Assembly: GCF_027789125.1 (NCBI RefSeq)
Contig: NZ_JAQFVF010000020.1
Span: 62,001 to 126,000 of the forward strand
From: Paenibacillus aestuarii
GTDB taxonomy: Bacteria > Bacillota > Bacilli > Paenibacillales > NBRC-103111
Direction: 5' to 3'
Length of the DNA stretch: 64,000 nucleotides
Below the pieces are notes generated by a model. It made no database searches. It saw nothing but the letters and a program-made list of their open reading frames with translations, and was not told the origin of the DNA. The position numbers and the translations under genes were made by a program. Below are positions 53,660 through 63,766 of this stretch, piece after piece. Each line of letters opens with the position of its first letter. Within the stretch, counting starts at the first letter, position 1.

Positions 53660-53979
53660 ATCAACAAGAAAGACGAGGCCATAACGCCCAGCAGAAACCA
53701 GCCCCGATCAAAAAGGCGGTAGCCTTGAAGTATGCGCCCGAAATGCAGAAAGCGCCAACAGTCGTCGCCAAGGGCAAGGGGCACATGGCAGAATCGATCC
53801 TCCAGAAAGCCAAGGATAACGGTGTGCCGATTCAGGAGGATTCTTCGCTGGTCGAAGTGCTGTCTAAGCTTGACCTGGATCAGGAAATCCCACCGGAACT
53901 GTATCAGCTCGTGGCCGAAGTACTGAGCTTTATTTATCGCTCTGACAACCGGATGCGACAGATGAGGGAGCGGGTATGA
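53656..53979 (+). CDS. FlhB C-terminal-domain protein (YlqH type)
   Basis: 107 residues matching only the cytoplasmic domain of FlhB/EscU export-gate proteins: AVALKYAPEMQKAPTVVAKG and EEIPPELY-like DQEIPPELYQLVAEVLSFIY. The NPTH autocleavage motif that should precede AVALKY is absent (PAPIKKAVALKY), and there is no membrane part. It starts at GTG within the stop of the FliK-like gene (GTGA), indicating coupling. YlqH is the B. subtilis counterpart; function unknown. Confidence 0.88.
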   Translation: MNQQERRGHNAQQKPAPIKKAVALKYAPEMQKAPTVVAKGKGHMAESILQKAKDNGVPIQEDSSLVEVLSKLDLDQEIPPELYQLVAEVLSFIYRSDNRMRQMRERV

Positions 53980-54368
53980 ATGATACACGTAAAGATAACC
54001 GGAAGCAGCTGGGCAATATGGGGGAAGCGCTCGCCGAATCATATCTTCGGGAGCGCAGCTACCTGATTTTGCACCGGAATTGGCGCTGCAAAATAGGCGA
54101 GATTGACATCGTTGCTGAAGTGGAGGGTATACTGGTGTTTGTGGAAGTGCGAACACGGCGGTTATCCGATCATTTGGGAACGGCCAAAGAATCCGTTGAT
54201 CAGCGGAAGCAGCGCAAAATCAGGGACATTGCACAAATATATCTTCATGTTTTTAAAAAGTATGACACAAGGGTTAGGTTCGATGTCGTGACGGTGGAGC
54301 TACCCGCCAATAGCACTCCAACCTCTATGGGTACCCCCGTAATTTCACATATTGAAGGAGCTTTTTGA
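53976..54368 (+). CDS. yraN: YraN-family (UPF0102) nuclease-fold protein
   Basis: 130 residues. Restriction-endonuclease-like fold: GEALAESYLRERSYLILHRNW, GEIDIVA (the Glu-x-Asp of the metal site), FVEVRTR (Glu-x-Lys/Arg). Starts as ATGA on the previous stop. Role unknown; often linked to recombination and transformation genes such as yifB and dprA, both nearby. Confidence 0.9.
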   Translation: MNDTRKDNRKQLGNMGEALAESYLRERSYLILHRNWRCKIGEIDIVAEVEGILVFVEVRTRRLSDHLGTAKESVDQRKQRKIRDIAQIYLHVFKKYDTRVRFDVVTVELPANSTPTSMGTPVISHIEGAF

Positions 54369-54413
54369 TCCGTATGCCATTCGCTGGCTGTCAGGGTTGA
54401 AAAGCTCTTTTTT
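54358..54413. terminator. Bidirectional terminator yraN / yifB
   Basis: GAGCTTTT / AAAAGCTC arms with a 34-base loop, T runs on both strands, between two convergent genes. Confidence 0.6.
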
Positions 54414-55980
54414 ATATGCTCACGTGCGGAGATTGCTTCTTATCCAGATTACGATACTGGATCGCCTCGGCAACATGCTGCGGTTCGATCTGCGTGCATT
54501 GGTCCAGATCGGCAATTGTTAGGGCCAACCGCAGGATACGATCATGCGCGCGTGCGCTTAACCCCAGTGCGTCAAACGAAGCGTTTAACAACTGCTCCCC
54601 TTCGGCAGTCAACGCGCAAAACCGGCGCAGCAGCTTGCCGCTTAGTTCGTTGTTATAGCGGATGCCTGTGTCAGCATAGCGGACTTGCTGGGTCGCATGT
54701 GCACGCAAGACCTGCTCCAGCATCTCTTCGGATGACTGATGCAAGTTCCGCTCATGGAGCTGCGCATAGCTGGGCTTGGGCACTTCTACATGAAGATCAA
54801 TACGGTCAAGCAAGGGGCCGGATATTCTCGAGCGGTAATGAATGATTTTTTGTGGGCTGCACGTACAAACGTGCTTGTCCGAATCTTCACCAAAAAAGCC
54901 ACAAGGGCATGGATTCATTGCGGCCGCGAGGATAAATTGCGAGGGGAACGTGTAGACAGCACGGGCTCTGGCAATTGTCACACACCGCTCTTCGAGCGGT
55001 TGTCTCAGCACTTCTAGCGCACTGCGCGTAAACTCGGGGAGCTCATCGAGGAACAGGATCCCCCTGTGAGCGAGGCTCACCTCGCCGGGCTTGGGAATCG
55101 AGCCGCCTCCAGCCAAGCCTGCGGCGGAAATCGTATGATGCGGCGCGCGAAACGGGCGCTTGCGCATCAGCGAGCTCCGATCCGGCAGCTTGCCGGAGGC
55201 ACTGTATATTTTTGTCACTTCGAGCGCTTCGCGGTCGTACATGGGGGGCAGGATTGTCGGCATCCGCTTGACCAGCATCGTTTTGCCTGTACCCGGTGGG
55301 CCGATAAGCAAGATGTTGTGCATGCCGGCAGCGGCAATCATCAACGCGCGTTTTACTTGATGCTGCCCGCTGACATCCGAATAATTATCATTGTAGAGGG
55401 ATCGGGTATCTGCCGCTGGAGCAGTGGAAGACGGATCGTCGACTCGCGCTTTGAATAAGAAAGAAGTTTCTTCCATGCCGTTCCAATTTTTGAAATCGGC
55501 CAGCTTGGCTAGCGCATACACGTTCACGCCTTCGATGAGTGCTGCCTCTGCCGCATTCGCTTCAGGCAAGCAGATGCGTCGCATGCCTGCTTGCTTGGCC
55601 GCATGCACCATGGAAAGCACGCCGGGTACCGGGCGCAGCGCACCGTCTAGCGCCAGTTCGCCGATGAAAAGCGTGCGCTCAACGATATCTGCCGGCAGCT
55701 GTCCGGTGGTTAGGAGGATGCCCAGCGCGATCGCCAGGTCGAAGGAAGAGCCTTCTTTGCGCAAATCGGCAGGTGCCAAATTCACGGTGATTCGATCCAG
55801 AGGAAACGTAAATCCGCAATTTTTAATGGCGGATCGCACTCGTTCTACAGATTCCCGTACCGCACTGTCCGGCAATCCGACGAGATTGATCTGCGGCAAG
55901 CCGCTGGAAATATCCGATTCCACTTCAATTACTTGTCCTTCAATACCTTGCAGACAGGCACTCATCACTTTTCCATACAT
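54412..55980 (-). CDS. YifB/ComM-family Mg-chelatase-like AAA ATPase
   Basis: 522 residues: N-terminal Lon-like (about 1-165; LVGLPDSAVRESVERVRSAI), ChlI AAA core with Walker A GPPGTGKT and LDELPEF as Walker B, C-terminal helical domain. ComM of Gram-negatives is a helicase for branch migration in natural transformation. ATG 55980 has AAGGTG 8 bases upstream; the frame is open to 56070, but that part does not match. Inserted between yraN and the suc region. Confidence 0.93.
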   Translation of the reverse strand: MYGKVMSACLQGIEGQVIEVESDISSGLPQINLVGLPDSAVRESVERVRSAIKNCGFTFPLDRITVNLAPADLRKEGSSFDLAIALGILLTTGQLPADIVERTLFIGELALDGALRPVPGVLSMVHAAKQAGMRRICLPEANAAEAALIEGVNVYALAKLADFKNWNGMEETSFLFKARVDDPSSTAPAADTRSLYNDNYSDVSGQHQVKRALMIAAAGMHNILLIGPPGTGKTMLVKRMPTILPPMYDREALEVTKIYSASGKLPDRSSLMRKRPFRAPHHTISAAGLAGGGSIPKPGEVSLAHRGILFLDELPEFTRSALEVLRQPLEERCVTIARARAVYTFPSQFILAAAMNPCPCGFFGEDSDKHVCTCSPQKIIHYRSRISGPLLDRIDLHVEVPKPSYAQLHERNLHQSSEEMLEQVLRAHATQQVRYADTGIRYNNELSGKLLRRFCALTAEGEQLLNASFDALGLSARAHDRILRLALTIADLDQCTQIEPQHVAEAIQYRNLDKKQSPHVSI

Positions 55981-56164
55981 CAAAAAACACCTTCCAATCC
56001 ACAGATTAGCTGCCGTTGGGCAAGCTTCGTTGGGAGTCAAGGTGCTTCCTTTTTCATCCATATAACTCAATTATATGCTCATCAGCTAAGAGGCGCAACA
56101 GGTAAAGGAAATGTTAAGGTTAAAAAGTCTAATTCATGCGCATAATGGTTTTTGAGGTGATATC

Positions 56165-56422
56165 ATGGAGGAAAAACCATATTTTTGTCCAAATTGCCGT
56201 TCCAACCGTGTCAAGTTCAACGTAATTACAAGTTACGCCCAGTCCTTTATGAAGGATGCATTGACGGGGAATATTGTCGAATTCAAGGACCCCAATCCGA
56301 TCCCCGAGCCGGAGGCAACAATACAATGTTTGGTCTGCAGCTTTACCGGTAATGAAATGCGGTTCATCAAACAAGCGGAGCGCGAGCCGCGCGTGAACAC
56401 TTCAACGACAACATTTACTTGA
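56165..56422 (+). CDS. Small zinc-ribbon-like protein
   Basis: 85 residues with CxxC (CPNC, about 8-11) and CxxC (CLVC, about 55-58): a likely zinc ribbon. I do not recognise a family; no DNA-binding helix is obvious. AGGTGA SD 6 bases before ATG 56165. Divergent from yifB, followed by a strong terminator. Confidence 0.75.
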   Translation: MEEKPYFCPNCRSNRVKFNVITSYAQSFMKDALTGNIVEFKDPNPIPEPEATIQCLVCSFTGNEMRFIKQAEREPRVNTSTTTFT

Positions 56423-56434
56423 AATTAATACCCT

Positions 56435-56473
56435 GACGTATTTTTCAAAAGTTTGAAAAATGCGTCTTTCTTT
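56435..56473 (+). terminator. Terminator after zinc-ribbon gene
   Basis: 15-bp stem (GACGTATTTTTCAAA / TTTGAAAAATGCGTC, one G-U), 2-base loop, then TTTCTTTT. Confidence 0.85.
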
Positions 56474-56698
56474 TGCCTAGAGTGATAGCTAAAGTTTTTC
56501 ACAGTGAAAGGAAAATTCTACTGACTTCACGAAAAAAATAAGGAAACTGTCGAAAAAAAGTGATACAATGGTTAGGGCTTGTGAAGAAGTGTGATACTAA
56601 TTCCGGCAGCAAGATTTACCGTGCACGCATATGATGGGATTGCACTTTTCCCTGTATAGCACGTCTAGAAAGTCCATACTGATAGGAGGATTTTGGAA
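56474..56698 (+). promoter_or_regulatory. sucCD control region
   Basis: TACAAT with TG upstream at 56564-56569 is a candidate extended -10. A perfect 13-bp palindrome TTTCACAGTGAAA lies at 56497-56509, about 60 bases upstream; it does not fit the cre or CcpC consensus well. A 130-base leader precedes sucC. Confidence 0.45.
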
Positions 56699-57859
56699 AT
56701 GAATATCCATGAGTACCAAGGCAAAGAAGTCCTGAGACAGTACGGAGTCAGCGTTCCTAAAGGCAAAGTTGCTTTTACTGTTGACGAAGCGGTACAAGCT
56801 GCTCAAGAACTTGGAACATCTGTCGTTGTCGTGAAGGCGCAAATTCATGCCGGAGGACGCGGTAAAGCAGGCGGCGTTAAAGTAGCTAAGAACCTTGATG
56901 AAGTACGTACATATGCTAGCGAAATTTTAGGAAAAGTTCTGGTTACCCACCAAACAGGTCCTGAAGGTAAAGAAGTAAAGCGTCTTTTGATCGAGCAAGG
57001 CTGCGACATCAAAAAAGAATACTATGTGGGTGTCGTTGTTGACCGTGCGACAGGTTCCGTAGTTATGATGGCTTCTGAAGAAGGCGGTACAGAAATCGAA
57101 GAGGTTGCTGAACATTCGCCTGAGAAAATCTTCAAAGAAGTTGTAGACCCTGCAATCGGCCTGCAAGCTTTCCAAGCGCGCAGATTGGCTTACAACATCA
57201 ACATTCCTAACGAATTGGTTGGCAAAGCTGCGAAGTTCATGCTTGCTCTTTACAAAGCGTTCGTTGAGAAAGACTGCTCCATCGCTGAAATCAACCCATT
57301 GGTTGTAACAGGCGACGGAGATGTTATGGCTTTGGATGCGAAATTGAACTTCGATTCCAACGCTCTTTTCCGTCACAAAGATATCATTGAACTTCGTGAC
57401 CTTGATGAAGAAGATGCGAAGGAAATTCAAGCTTCCAAATATGACCTGAGCTACATCGCCCTTGACGGCAACATCGGTTGCATGGTTAACGGTGCTGGTC
57501 TGGCGATGGCAACTATGGACATCATCAAGCACTACGGTGGAGACCCTGCGAACTTCCTTGATGTTGGCGGCGGCGCTACCAAAGAGAAAGTTACAGAAGC
57601 TTTCAAAATCATTCTTTCCGATGAGCAAGTAAAAGGTATCTTCGTTAACATTTTCGGCGGTATTATGCGTTGTGACGTTATCGCTGACGGTGTTGTTGCA
57701 GCAGCTAGAGAGCTTGGACTTTCCCGCCCGCTTGTTGTACGTTTGGAAGGTACTAACGTTGAGCTGGGCAAAAAGATTCTGAACGAATCCGGCCTGAACA
57801 TCGTAGCAGCTGATTCCATGGCTGACGGCGCTCAAAAAATCGTTGCTTTAGTTAAATAA
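56699..57859 (+). CDS. sucC: Succinyl-CoA synthetase beta subunit
   Basis: TCA-cycle enzyme making succinate and ATP from succinyl-CoA with SucD. 386 residues, [17 protein letters not shown] start, ATP-grasp part (about 1-235), [12 protein letters not shown] and the [13 protein letters not shown] end [19 protein letters not shown] 8 bases before ATG 56699. sucD follows after 48 bases. Confidence 0.97.
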   Translation: MNIHEYQGKEVLRQYGVSVPKGKVAFTVDEAVQAAQELGTSVVVVKAQIHAGGRGKAGGVKVAKNLDEVRTYASEILGKVLVTHQTGPEGKEVKRLLIEQGCDIKKEYYVGVVVDRATGSVVMMASEEGGTEIEEVAEHSPEKIFKEVVDPAIGLQAFQARRLAYNINIPNELVGKAAKFMLALYKAFVEKDCSIAEINPLVVTGDGDVMALDAKLNFDSNALFRHKDIIELRDLDEEDAKEIQASKYDLSYIALDGNIGCMVNGAGLAMATMDIIKHYGGDPANFLDVGGGATKEKVTEAFKIILSDEQVKGIFVNIFGGIMRCDVIADGVVAAARELGLSRPLVVRLEGTNVELGKKILNESGLNIVAADSMADGAQKIVALVK

Positions 57860-57907
57860 TTAAACCCGAGCGGTTTTAAATAATAGAGTGGGATGTGAAC
57901 AAAGATC

Positions 57908-58840
57908 ATGAGTATTTTGGTTAACAAACATACAAAAGTCATTACTCAAGGGATTACCGGCGCTACGGGCTTGTTTCATACCAAAGGCGGTCTTGATTAC
58001 GGCACACAAATGGTTGGTGGCGTAACACCTGGTAAAGGCGGCACGACAGTCGATATCACACTTGAAAACGGTGAACTGGTTAAACTTCCAGTATTCAATA
58101 CTGTGATCGAAGCCAAAAAAGCAACTGGTGCAACAGCATCCGTTATTTATGTACCACCAGCTTTCGCAGCTGAATCCATCATCGAAGCGGTTGACGCAGA
58201 TCTTGATCTCGTTATCTGTATTACAGAAGGCATTCCTGTTCTTGACATGGTTAACGTGAAGCGTTACATGGAAGGCAAGAGAACAGTTCTGATCGGACCT
58301 AACTGCCCAGGCGTTATTACACCTGGCGAGTGCAAAATCGGTATTATGCCTGGCTATATCCATACTCCAGGTCACGTAGGCGTTGTTTCCCGTTCCGGAA
58401 CATTGACTTACGAAGCGGTTCACCAATTGACAACTCGCGGTATCGGACAATCCTCCGCAGTTGGTATTGGCGGCGACCCTGTAAAAGGCTCCGAGTTCAT
58501 CGATATCCTCAAACGTTTCAACGAAGATCCAGATACGTATGCGGTTATCATGATCGGTGAAATCGGCGGTACAGCTGAAGAAGAAGCGGCTGAGTGGGTG
58601 AAAGCGAATATGACGAAGCCGGTTGTTGGCTTCATCGGCGGTAAAACTGCGCCTCCAGGAAAACGTATGGGCCACGCTGGCGCCATCATTTCCGGTGGTA
58701 AAGGCACTGCAGCTGAGAAAGTTGCGACAATGGAAAGATGCGGCATTCGTGTTGCTGCAACTCCATCGGAAATGGGTTCCACACTTGTTGCCGTTCTTGA
58801 AGAGAAAGGCATGCTGGATAAAGTTATCACCAAAAAATAA
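57908..58840 (+). CDS. sucD: Succinyl-CoA synthetase alpha subunit
   Basis: 310 residues. CoA-binding Rossmann part with [13 protein letters not shown], and phosphohistidine H256 in [10 protein letters not shown]. Partner of SucC. The SD before ATG 57908 is weak (GGGATGTGA). A terminator follows. Confidence 0.97.
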   Translation: MSILVNKHTKVITQGITGATGLFHTKGGLDYGTQMVGGVTPGKGGTTVDITLENGELVKLPVFNTVIEAKKATGATASVIYVPPAFAAESIIEAVDADLDLVICITEGIPVLDMVNVKRYMEGKRTVLIGPNCPGVITPGECKIGIMPGYIHTPGHVGVVSRSGTLTYEAVHQLTTRGIGQSSAVGIGGDPVKGSEFIDILKRFNEDPDTYAVIMIGEIGGTAEEEAAEWVKANMTKPVVGFIGGKTAPPGKRMGHAGAIISGGKGTAAEKVATMERCGIRVAATPSEMGSTLVAVLEEKGMLDKVITKK

Positions 58841-58861
58841 TACCTTTTGTTGAAGGTAAGC

Positions 58862-58905
58862 AACCTTCCAATTTCCTCTTTTGAGGAATTTGGGAGGTTT
58901 TTTTG
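58862..58905 (+). terminator. Terminator after sucCD
   Basis: 17-bp arm AACCTTCCAATTTCCTC pairs with GAGGAATTTGGGAGGTT, then TTTTTTG. Ends the suc unit. Confidence 0.9.
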
Positions 58906-58955
58906 TTTTTCAGTGTTTAAACCATTTGTAAGAATGGGAAGGAGTGTATATACTT

Positions 58956-60047
58956 ATGGATAATCGATACATTATTTTTGGTTTACATGAGCTGGAAGGC
59001 GTTGGCTGGAAAACGATCCTTCAATTGCTTAGCCGCTTTCCGGAACCCCAGGAGTTGTTTGAACTCTCCACCGAAGCGCTCCATGCAGCCGGTATTCGCA
59101 AATCGATTGCCGATTTGATTGCCAAGCGCTTCTCTCCATCCTTTATTGAAGAGCGGCTTCAGCTTTATGAACAACAATCCATTCACATTCTGACATTACT
59201 GGATGACGGTTACCCTCCTATTTTGAAAGAAATTGCGCAGCCTCCCTGGATTTTATTTTTCAAAGGCGATCCTTCCTTTTTGAACCAAAGTTTGCTCAGT
59301 ATTGTTGGAACGAGGACGCCAACCCCGTACGGTAAAAAAATTGCGGAAAACTTGGCGATGGAATTATCTCAAGCCGGATTCGGCATCGTCAGCGGTCTCG
59401 CAAGAGGCATTGACAGTCAGGCTCACATCGGCGCTTTGCAGGGAACGAGCGGCACTGTAGCTGTCCTGGGATGTGCGATTAATCAGATATATCCCCGTGA
59501 GAATGCTTTGCTGTACCGTAAGATTGAGCAGCAAGGGGTGATCCTGTCCGAATATCCGATCGGTACTAAGCTCCATCCTGGGATGTTTCCGCAGCGCAAC
59601 CGGATCATTGCCGGATTATCGCTTGGCGTCATGGTGGTGGAAGCCGCACCGGACAGCGGGTCTTTAATTACGGTGGAATTTGCGTTAGATGAATCGCGGG
59701 ATGTTTTTGCGGTTCCCGGCTCAATCCACTCATCACAGAGTGGTGGTGTGCACAACCTGCTCAAGCAGGGAGCGAAGCTGGTTTCAAATGTGCACGACGT
59801 CTTGGAGGAGTATCCTTATTTGCTAAGGTCGGGCCAAATCGCTGTTCCTCACAGGTATGTTAAACTTCTTGATTTGAGTGTTGAAGAACAGCAAATTATG
59901 GCTATAATGTCTAATGAACCGATGAGTATCGACACTTTATTAGAGGTTAGTCAATTTACTTTTGGACATTTGCATGCAGTTCTGTTATCTTTACTTATGA
60001 AAAAGGCGATTAAACAGCTTCCAGGATCTACATACTTATTAGCATAG
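58956..60047 (+). CDS. dprA: DNA processing protein DprA
   Basis: Loads RecA on incoming single-stranded DNA in transformation. 363 residues: N-terminal SAM-like (GVGWKTILQLL), Rossmann core with VGTRTPTPYG, SGLARGIDSQAH, YPREN, FPQRNRIIAGLS, PDSGSLITVEFAL, and a C-terminal winged helix (about 295-363). ATG 58956; GTG 58944 is directly on the AAGGAG. Confidence 0.95.
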   Translation: MDNRYIIFGLHELEGVGWKTILQLLSRFPEPQELFELSTEALHAAGIRKSIADLIAKRFSPSFIEERLQLYEQQSIHILTLLDDGYPPILKEIAQPPWILFFKGDPSFLNQSLLSIVGTRTPTPYGKKIAENLAMELSQAGFGIVSGLARGIDSQAHIGALQGTSGTVAVLGCAINQIYPRENALLYRKIEQQGVILSEYPIGTKLHPGMFPQRNRIIAGLSLGVMVVEAAPDSGSLITVEFALDESRDVFAVPGSIHSSQSGGVHNLLKQGAKLVSNVHDVLEEYPYLLRSGQIAVPHRYVKLLDLSVEEQQIMAIMSNEPMSIDTLLEVSQFTFGHLHAVLLSLLMKKAIKQLPGSTYLLA

Positions 60048-60116
60048 GCATTTCAAGAAGCTTTTCTTCTCGCCAATAGACTTTACCTTGAATGACGAGG
60101 GGAGGAAGGACGATCC

Positions 60117-62219
60117 ATGGCGGATTCTTTAGTGATCGTGGAGTCACCGGCCAAAGCAAAAACCATCGGCAAATATTTAGGCAGCAAATACATCGTAAAA
60201 GCCTCGATGGGTCACATTCGCGACCTTCCGAAAAGCCAAATTGGTGTAGAAGTAGAACGTAACTTTGAACCTAAATATATTACGATACGTGGCAAAGGCT
60301 CTATTTTAAAAGAACTTAAAGACGCAAGCAAAAAAGTTAAAAAAATATATCTCGCAGCTGACCCGGATCGTGAAGGGGAAGCAATTGCATGGCATTTAGC
60401 TCATTACTTGGACGTCGGGCAGGATGAAGCTTGCCGGGTTGTCTTTAATGAGATTACCAAGGATGCGGTCAAAGACGCTTTCAAGACGCCGAGACGCATT
60501 AATCAGGATCTCGTCAATGCGCAGCAGGCTAGGCGTATTCTCGATCGCCTTGTTGGATATAAGATTAGCCCTTTGCTTTGGAAAAAAGTAAAAAAAGGTT
60601 TGTCGGCAGGACGCGTACAATCGGTTGCCGTGAAACTGATTCTCGATCGCGAGAACGAGATTAAAGCGTTTGAGCCCGAAGAGTACTGGTCTATCACAGC
60701 GGTTCTCGCTGCTGGTAAGACTACGTTCGAAGCGAAATATTACAGCATTCGCGGTGAGAAGAAAGAGCTCGGCTCACAAGAAGATGTGAACGAAGTATTG
60801 GCGGCTATGGGCGAAGGCCCATTCACGGTCCAAGAAGTGAAGGAGAAGGAACGGCAGCGCAACCCGTCTCCGCCTTTCATCACGAGCTCCATGCAGCAGG
60901 AGGCTGCCCGCAAGTTGAATTTCCGCGCTTCCAAGACGATGTCGGTGGCGCAGCAATTATATGAAGGGATTGACCTTGGGAAAGAAGGTACGGTAGGTTT
61001 AATCACTTACATGCGTACGGATTCGACCCGGATCTCGCCCGTTGCACAAGAAGAAGCTAAGGAATTTATCATTGGCAAATACGGAGCGGATTACTATCCG
61101 GAAACGCCTCGCCAATACATCAAGAAGAATGCCAACGCTCAGGATGCGCATGAAGGGATCCGTCCTACTTCCGTTATGCGTGAGCCGGAACAATTAAAGG
61201 AATTTCTGAGCAAAGATCAATACCGCCTGTACAAGCTCGTCTGGGAGCGTTTCGTTGCCAGCCAAATGGCTTCAGCGATTATGGATACGATGACGGTTGA
61301 TTTGATGGCTGGCGAAACGGTATTCCGGGCTGCAGGCTCCAAAATGAAATTCCCGGGCTTTATGAAAGTGTACGTGGAAAGCAATGACGACGGTACAACG
61401 GAAGAAGATAGGCTGCTTCCCGCTCTGTCGCAGGGCGACTCTTTGCAAAAACAAAGCATGGAGCCGAAGCAGCATTTCACGCAGCCGCCACCTCGCTATA
61501 CGGAAGCACGCCTTGTGCGCGCGCTGGAGGAGATGGGCATCGGGCGACCAAGTACGTATGCGCCAACGCTGGAGACGATTCAAAAACGTGGCTACGTAGC
61601 GATTGAAGAAAAGAAATTCGTGCCCACCGAGCTTGGCGAGCTTGTCATTCAATTAATGCAGGAATTCTTCCCTGAAATTCTTGATATCGAGTTTACCGCT
61701 CATATGGAAGAAGAGCTTGACTTTGTCGAAGAAGGCAAAGAAGATTGGGTGAAAGTATTGGATTCTTTCTATACATCCTTCGAGAAGCGTCTTGAAGTTG
61801 CTGAAGAAGAAATGAAAGAAATCGAGATCCAAGATGAAGTGTCCGACGAAATCTGCGAGAAGTGCGGGCGACCGCTCGTTTATAAGATGGGCCGCTTCGG
61901 CAAGTTCCTGGCTTGCTCAGGGTTCCCGGAATGCCGGAACACCAAGCCGATTGTCAAAGACATCGGCGTGACTTGTCCGACTTGTCATCAAGGAAAGATT
62001 GTCGAACGACGCAGCAAGAAAGGCCGTGTGTTTTTCGGCTGCGACCGCTATCCGGAGTGCGACTTTGTTTCCTGGGATAAGCCAGTGAGCAAACCTTGCC
62101 CGTCCTGCGGTTCCATGATGATTGAGAAACGCAGCAAGAACGGTGTTAACTTGCAATGTGTACAATGCGATTACAAAGAAGAGGTCAACGAAGATCAACA
62201 AGAAGAAGTGAAAGATTAG
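60117..62219 (+). CDS. topA: DNA topoisomerase I
   Basis: 700 residues. Toprim with E9 and D82-x-D84-x-E86, active Y298 (TYMRTDS), and three C-terminal zinc-finger repeats (CEKC/CSGFPEC, CPTC/CDRYPEC, CPSC/CVQC, about 581-690). GAGGAAGGA SD before ATG 60117. Confidence 0.97.
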   Translation: MADSLVIVESPAKAKTIGKYLGSKYIVKASMGHIRDLPKSQIGVEVERNFEPKYITIRGKGSILKELKDASKKVKKIYLAADPDREGEAIAWHLAHYLDVGQDEACRVVFNEITKDAVKDAFKTPRRINQDLVNAQQARRILDRLVGYKISPLLWKKVKKGLSAGRVQSVAVKLILDRENEIKAFEPEEYWSITAVLAAGKTTFEAKYYSIRGEKKELGSQEDVNEVLAAMGEGPFTVQEVKEKERQRNPSPPFITSSMQQEAARKLNFRASKTMSVAQQLYEGIDLGKEGTVGLITYMRTDSTRISPVAQEEAKEFIIGKYGADYYPETPRQYIKKNANAQDAHEGIRPTSVMREPEQLKEFLSKDQYRLYKLVWERFVASQMASAIMDTMTVDLMAGETVFRAAGSKMKFPGFMKVYVESNDDGTTEEDRLLPALSQGDSLQKQSMEPKQHFTQPPPRYTEARLVRALEEMGIGRPSTYAPTLETIQKRGYVAIEEKKFVPTELGELVIQLMQEFFPEILDIEFTAHMEEELDFVEEGKEDWVKVLDSFYTSFEKRLEVAEEEMKEIEIQDEVSDEICEKCGRPLVYKMGRFGKFLACSGFPECRNTKPIVKDIGVTCPTCHQGKIVERRSKKGRVFFGCDRYPECDFVSWDKPVSKPCPSCGSMMIEKRSKNGVNLQCVQCDYKEEVNEDQQEEVKD

Positions 62220-62232
62220 AGGTGTACTGATT

Positions 62233-63534
62233 TTGCCGGAATATCCTAGAGTGACTGTCATCGGAGCAGGATTAGCTGGAAGTGAAGCCGCATGGCAGAT
62301 CGCACGTCAAGGCGTGCCAGTAACTTTGTACGAAATGCGCCCCGTGCGCAAAACGCCTGCTCATATTACCGATAAATTTGCTGAGCTCGTATGCAGTAAC
62401 TCCTTGCGGGCAAACGGGCTTACCAATGCGGTAGGCGTTCTAAAAGAAGAGATGAGGAAACTGGATTCCCTCATTCTATCCAGCGCCGACAAGCATGCCG
62501 TCCCAGCTGGGGGCGCTCTCGCGGTTGATCGCGACGGCTTCTCCGAAGAGGTGACATCGGCGCTGCGCAACCATCCGCTGATCGAAGTGCGCAATGAGGA
62601 GATGCAATCCTTGCCGGAAGGCATTACGGTGGTAGCGTCAGGACCTCTGACGTCGCCCGCGCTATCCGCTCAATTGAAATCTTTGATGGGTGAAGAGTAT
62701 TTGTATTTCTACGATGCGGCGGCTCCTATTGTGGAGAAAGAGTCCATTGATATGAATAAAGTATACCTTGCGTCTCGGTATGACAAAGGCGAGGCGGCTT
62801 ACCTCAACTGTCCGATGACAGAAGAAGAATTCAATACGTTCTATGAAGCATTGATCTCGGCCGAGGTTGCTGAACTGAAAGAGTTCGAAAAAGAAATTTA
62901 TTTCGAGGGCTGCATGCCGATCGAAGTCATGGCCAAACGCGGCAAACAAACCGTACTATTCGGGCCGATGAAACCGGTTGGTTTAATTAATCCGCACACT
63001 GGCAAAATGCCGCATGCTGTCGTGCAGCTGAGACAGGATAATGCAGCGGGAACGCTGTATAATCTTGTAGGATTCCAAACGCATCTAAAATGGGGCGAGC
63101 AAAAGCGTGTGCTGCAGCTCATTCCTGGACTTGAGAATGCGGAGTTTGTCCGCTATGGCGTTATGCATCGTAACACGTTTATCAATTCGCCTAAGCTATT
63201 GAACCCGACGTATCAGTCCAAGGGACGCGATAATCTGTTCTTTGCCGGACAGATGACAGGTGTAGAAGGCTATGTCGAATCTGCAGCTTCCGGATTGATT
63301 GCCGGGATGAATGCAGGACGAATGGCGAAGGGGGAATCGTGCTTGGTGTTCCCACCGGAAACGACACTCGGCAGTATGGCTCATTATATTACGACTGCTG
63401 ATTTCAAACATTTCCAACCGATGAATGCGAATTTTGGTCTGCTTCCGGCATTACCGGAGCGGATTCGTAATAAAAAAGAGCGCTACGAGAAACTAGCTCA
63501 GCGCGCCTTGGAAAGTATTCAGAATTTTTTGTGA
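62233..63534 (+). CDS. trmFO: tRNA uracil-54 methyltransferase, folate/FAD-dependent
   Basis: Makes T54 of tRNA. 433 residues, FAD motif [17 protein letters not shown]54 (CSNSLRAN) and C227 (EGCMPIEVM), the two catalytic cysteines. TTG 62233 follows AGAGGTG by about 8 bases; no ATG fits. After it, xerC is absent. Confidence 0.96.
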   Translation: MPEYPRVTVIGAGLAGSEAAWQIARQGVPVTLYEMRPVRKTPAHITDKFAELVCSNSLRANGLTNAVGVLKEEMRKLDSLILSSADKHAVPAGGALAVDRDGFSEEVTSALRNHPLIEVRNEEMQSLPEGITVVASGPLTSPALSAQLKSLMGEEYLYFYDAAAPIVEKESIDMNKVYLASRYDKGEAAYLNCPMTEEEFNTFYEALISAEVAELKEFEKEIYFEGCMPIEVMAKRGKQTVLFGPMKPVGLINPHTGKMPHAVVQLRQDNAAGTLYNLVGFQTHLKWGEQKRVLQLIPGLENAEFVRYGVMHRNTFINSPKLLNPTYQSKGRDNLFFAGQMTGVEGYVESAASGLIAGMNAGRMAKGESCLVFPPETTLGSMAHYITTADFKHFQPMNANFGLLPALPERIRNKKERYEKLAQRALESIQNFL

Positions 63535-63550
63535 AATAATTCGTCTAAAC

Positions 63551-63580
63551 TTGTATCGAAACCTGTCCCTGTGTTAAGAT
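63551..63580 (+). promoter_or_regulatory. Candidate promoter of hslV
   Basis: TTGTAT, 18-bp spacer, TAAGAT. 186 bases before hslV. Confidence 0.45.
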
Positions 63581-63647
63581 GATTATGTTTTGGAACTTTT
63601 AGCGAATGCAAGTGAATATTATTTTCATTTGATTGCCATATACATTG

Positions 63648-63690
63648 CCTCTAGATGCGGTCGCTTAATTTCGCAAGACCTCGCTAGAGG
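63648..63690. other. Extended hairpin in the trmFO-hslV gap
   Basis: CCTCTAG / CTAGAGG arms with further inner pairing (GCGGTC / GACCTCGC). It could be a leader structure of hslV or a weak terminator after trmFO. No T run. Confidence 0.4.
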
Positions 63691-63766
63691 TTTATCTCAT
63701 TTATAAGACAGAAAGAATCATTCGTACATGATAGGCCATGACTATGATTCCGAAGAGGTGGAGCCG

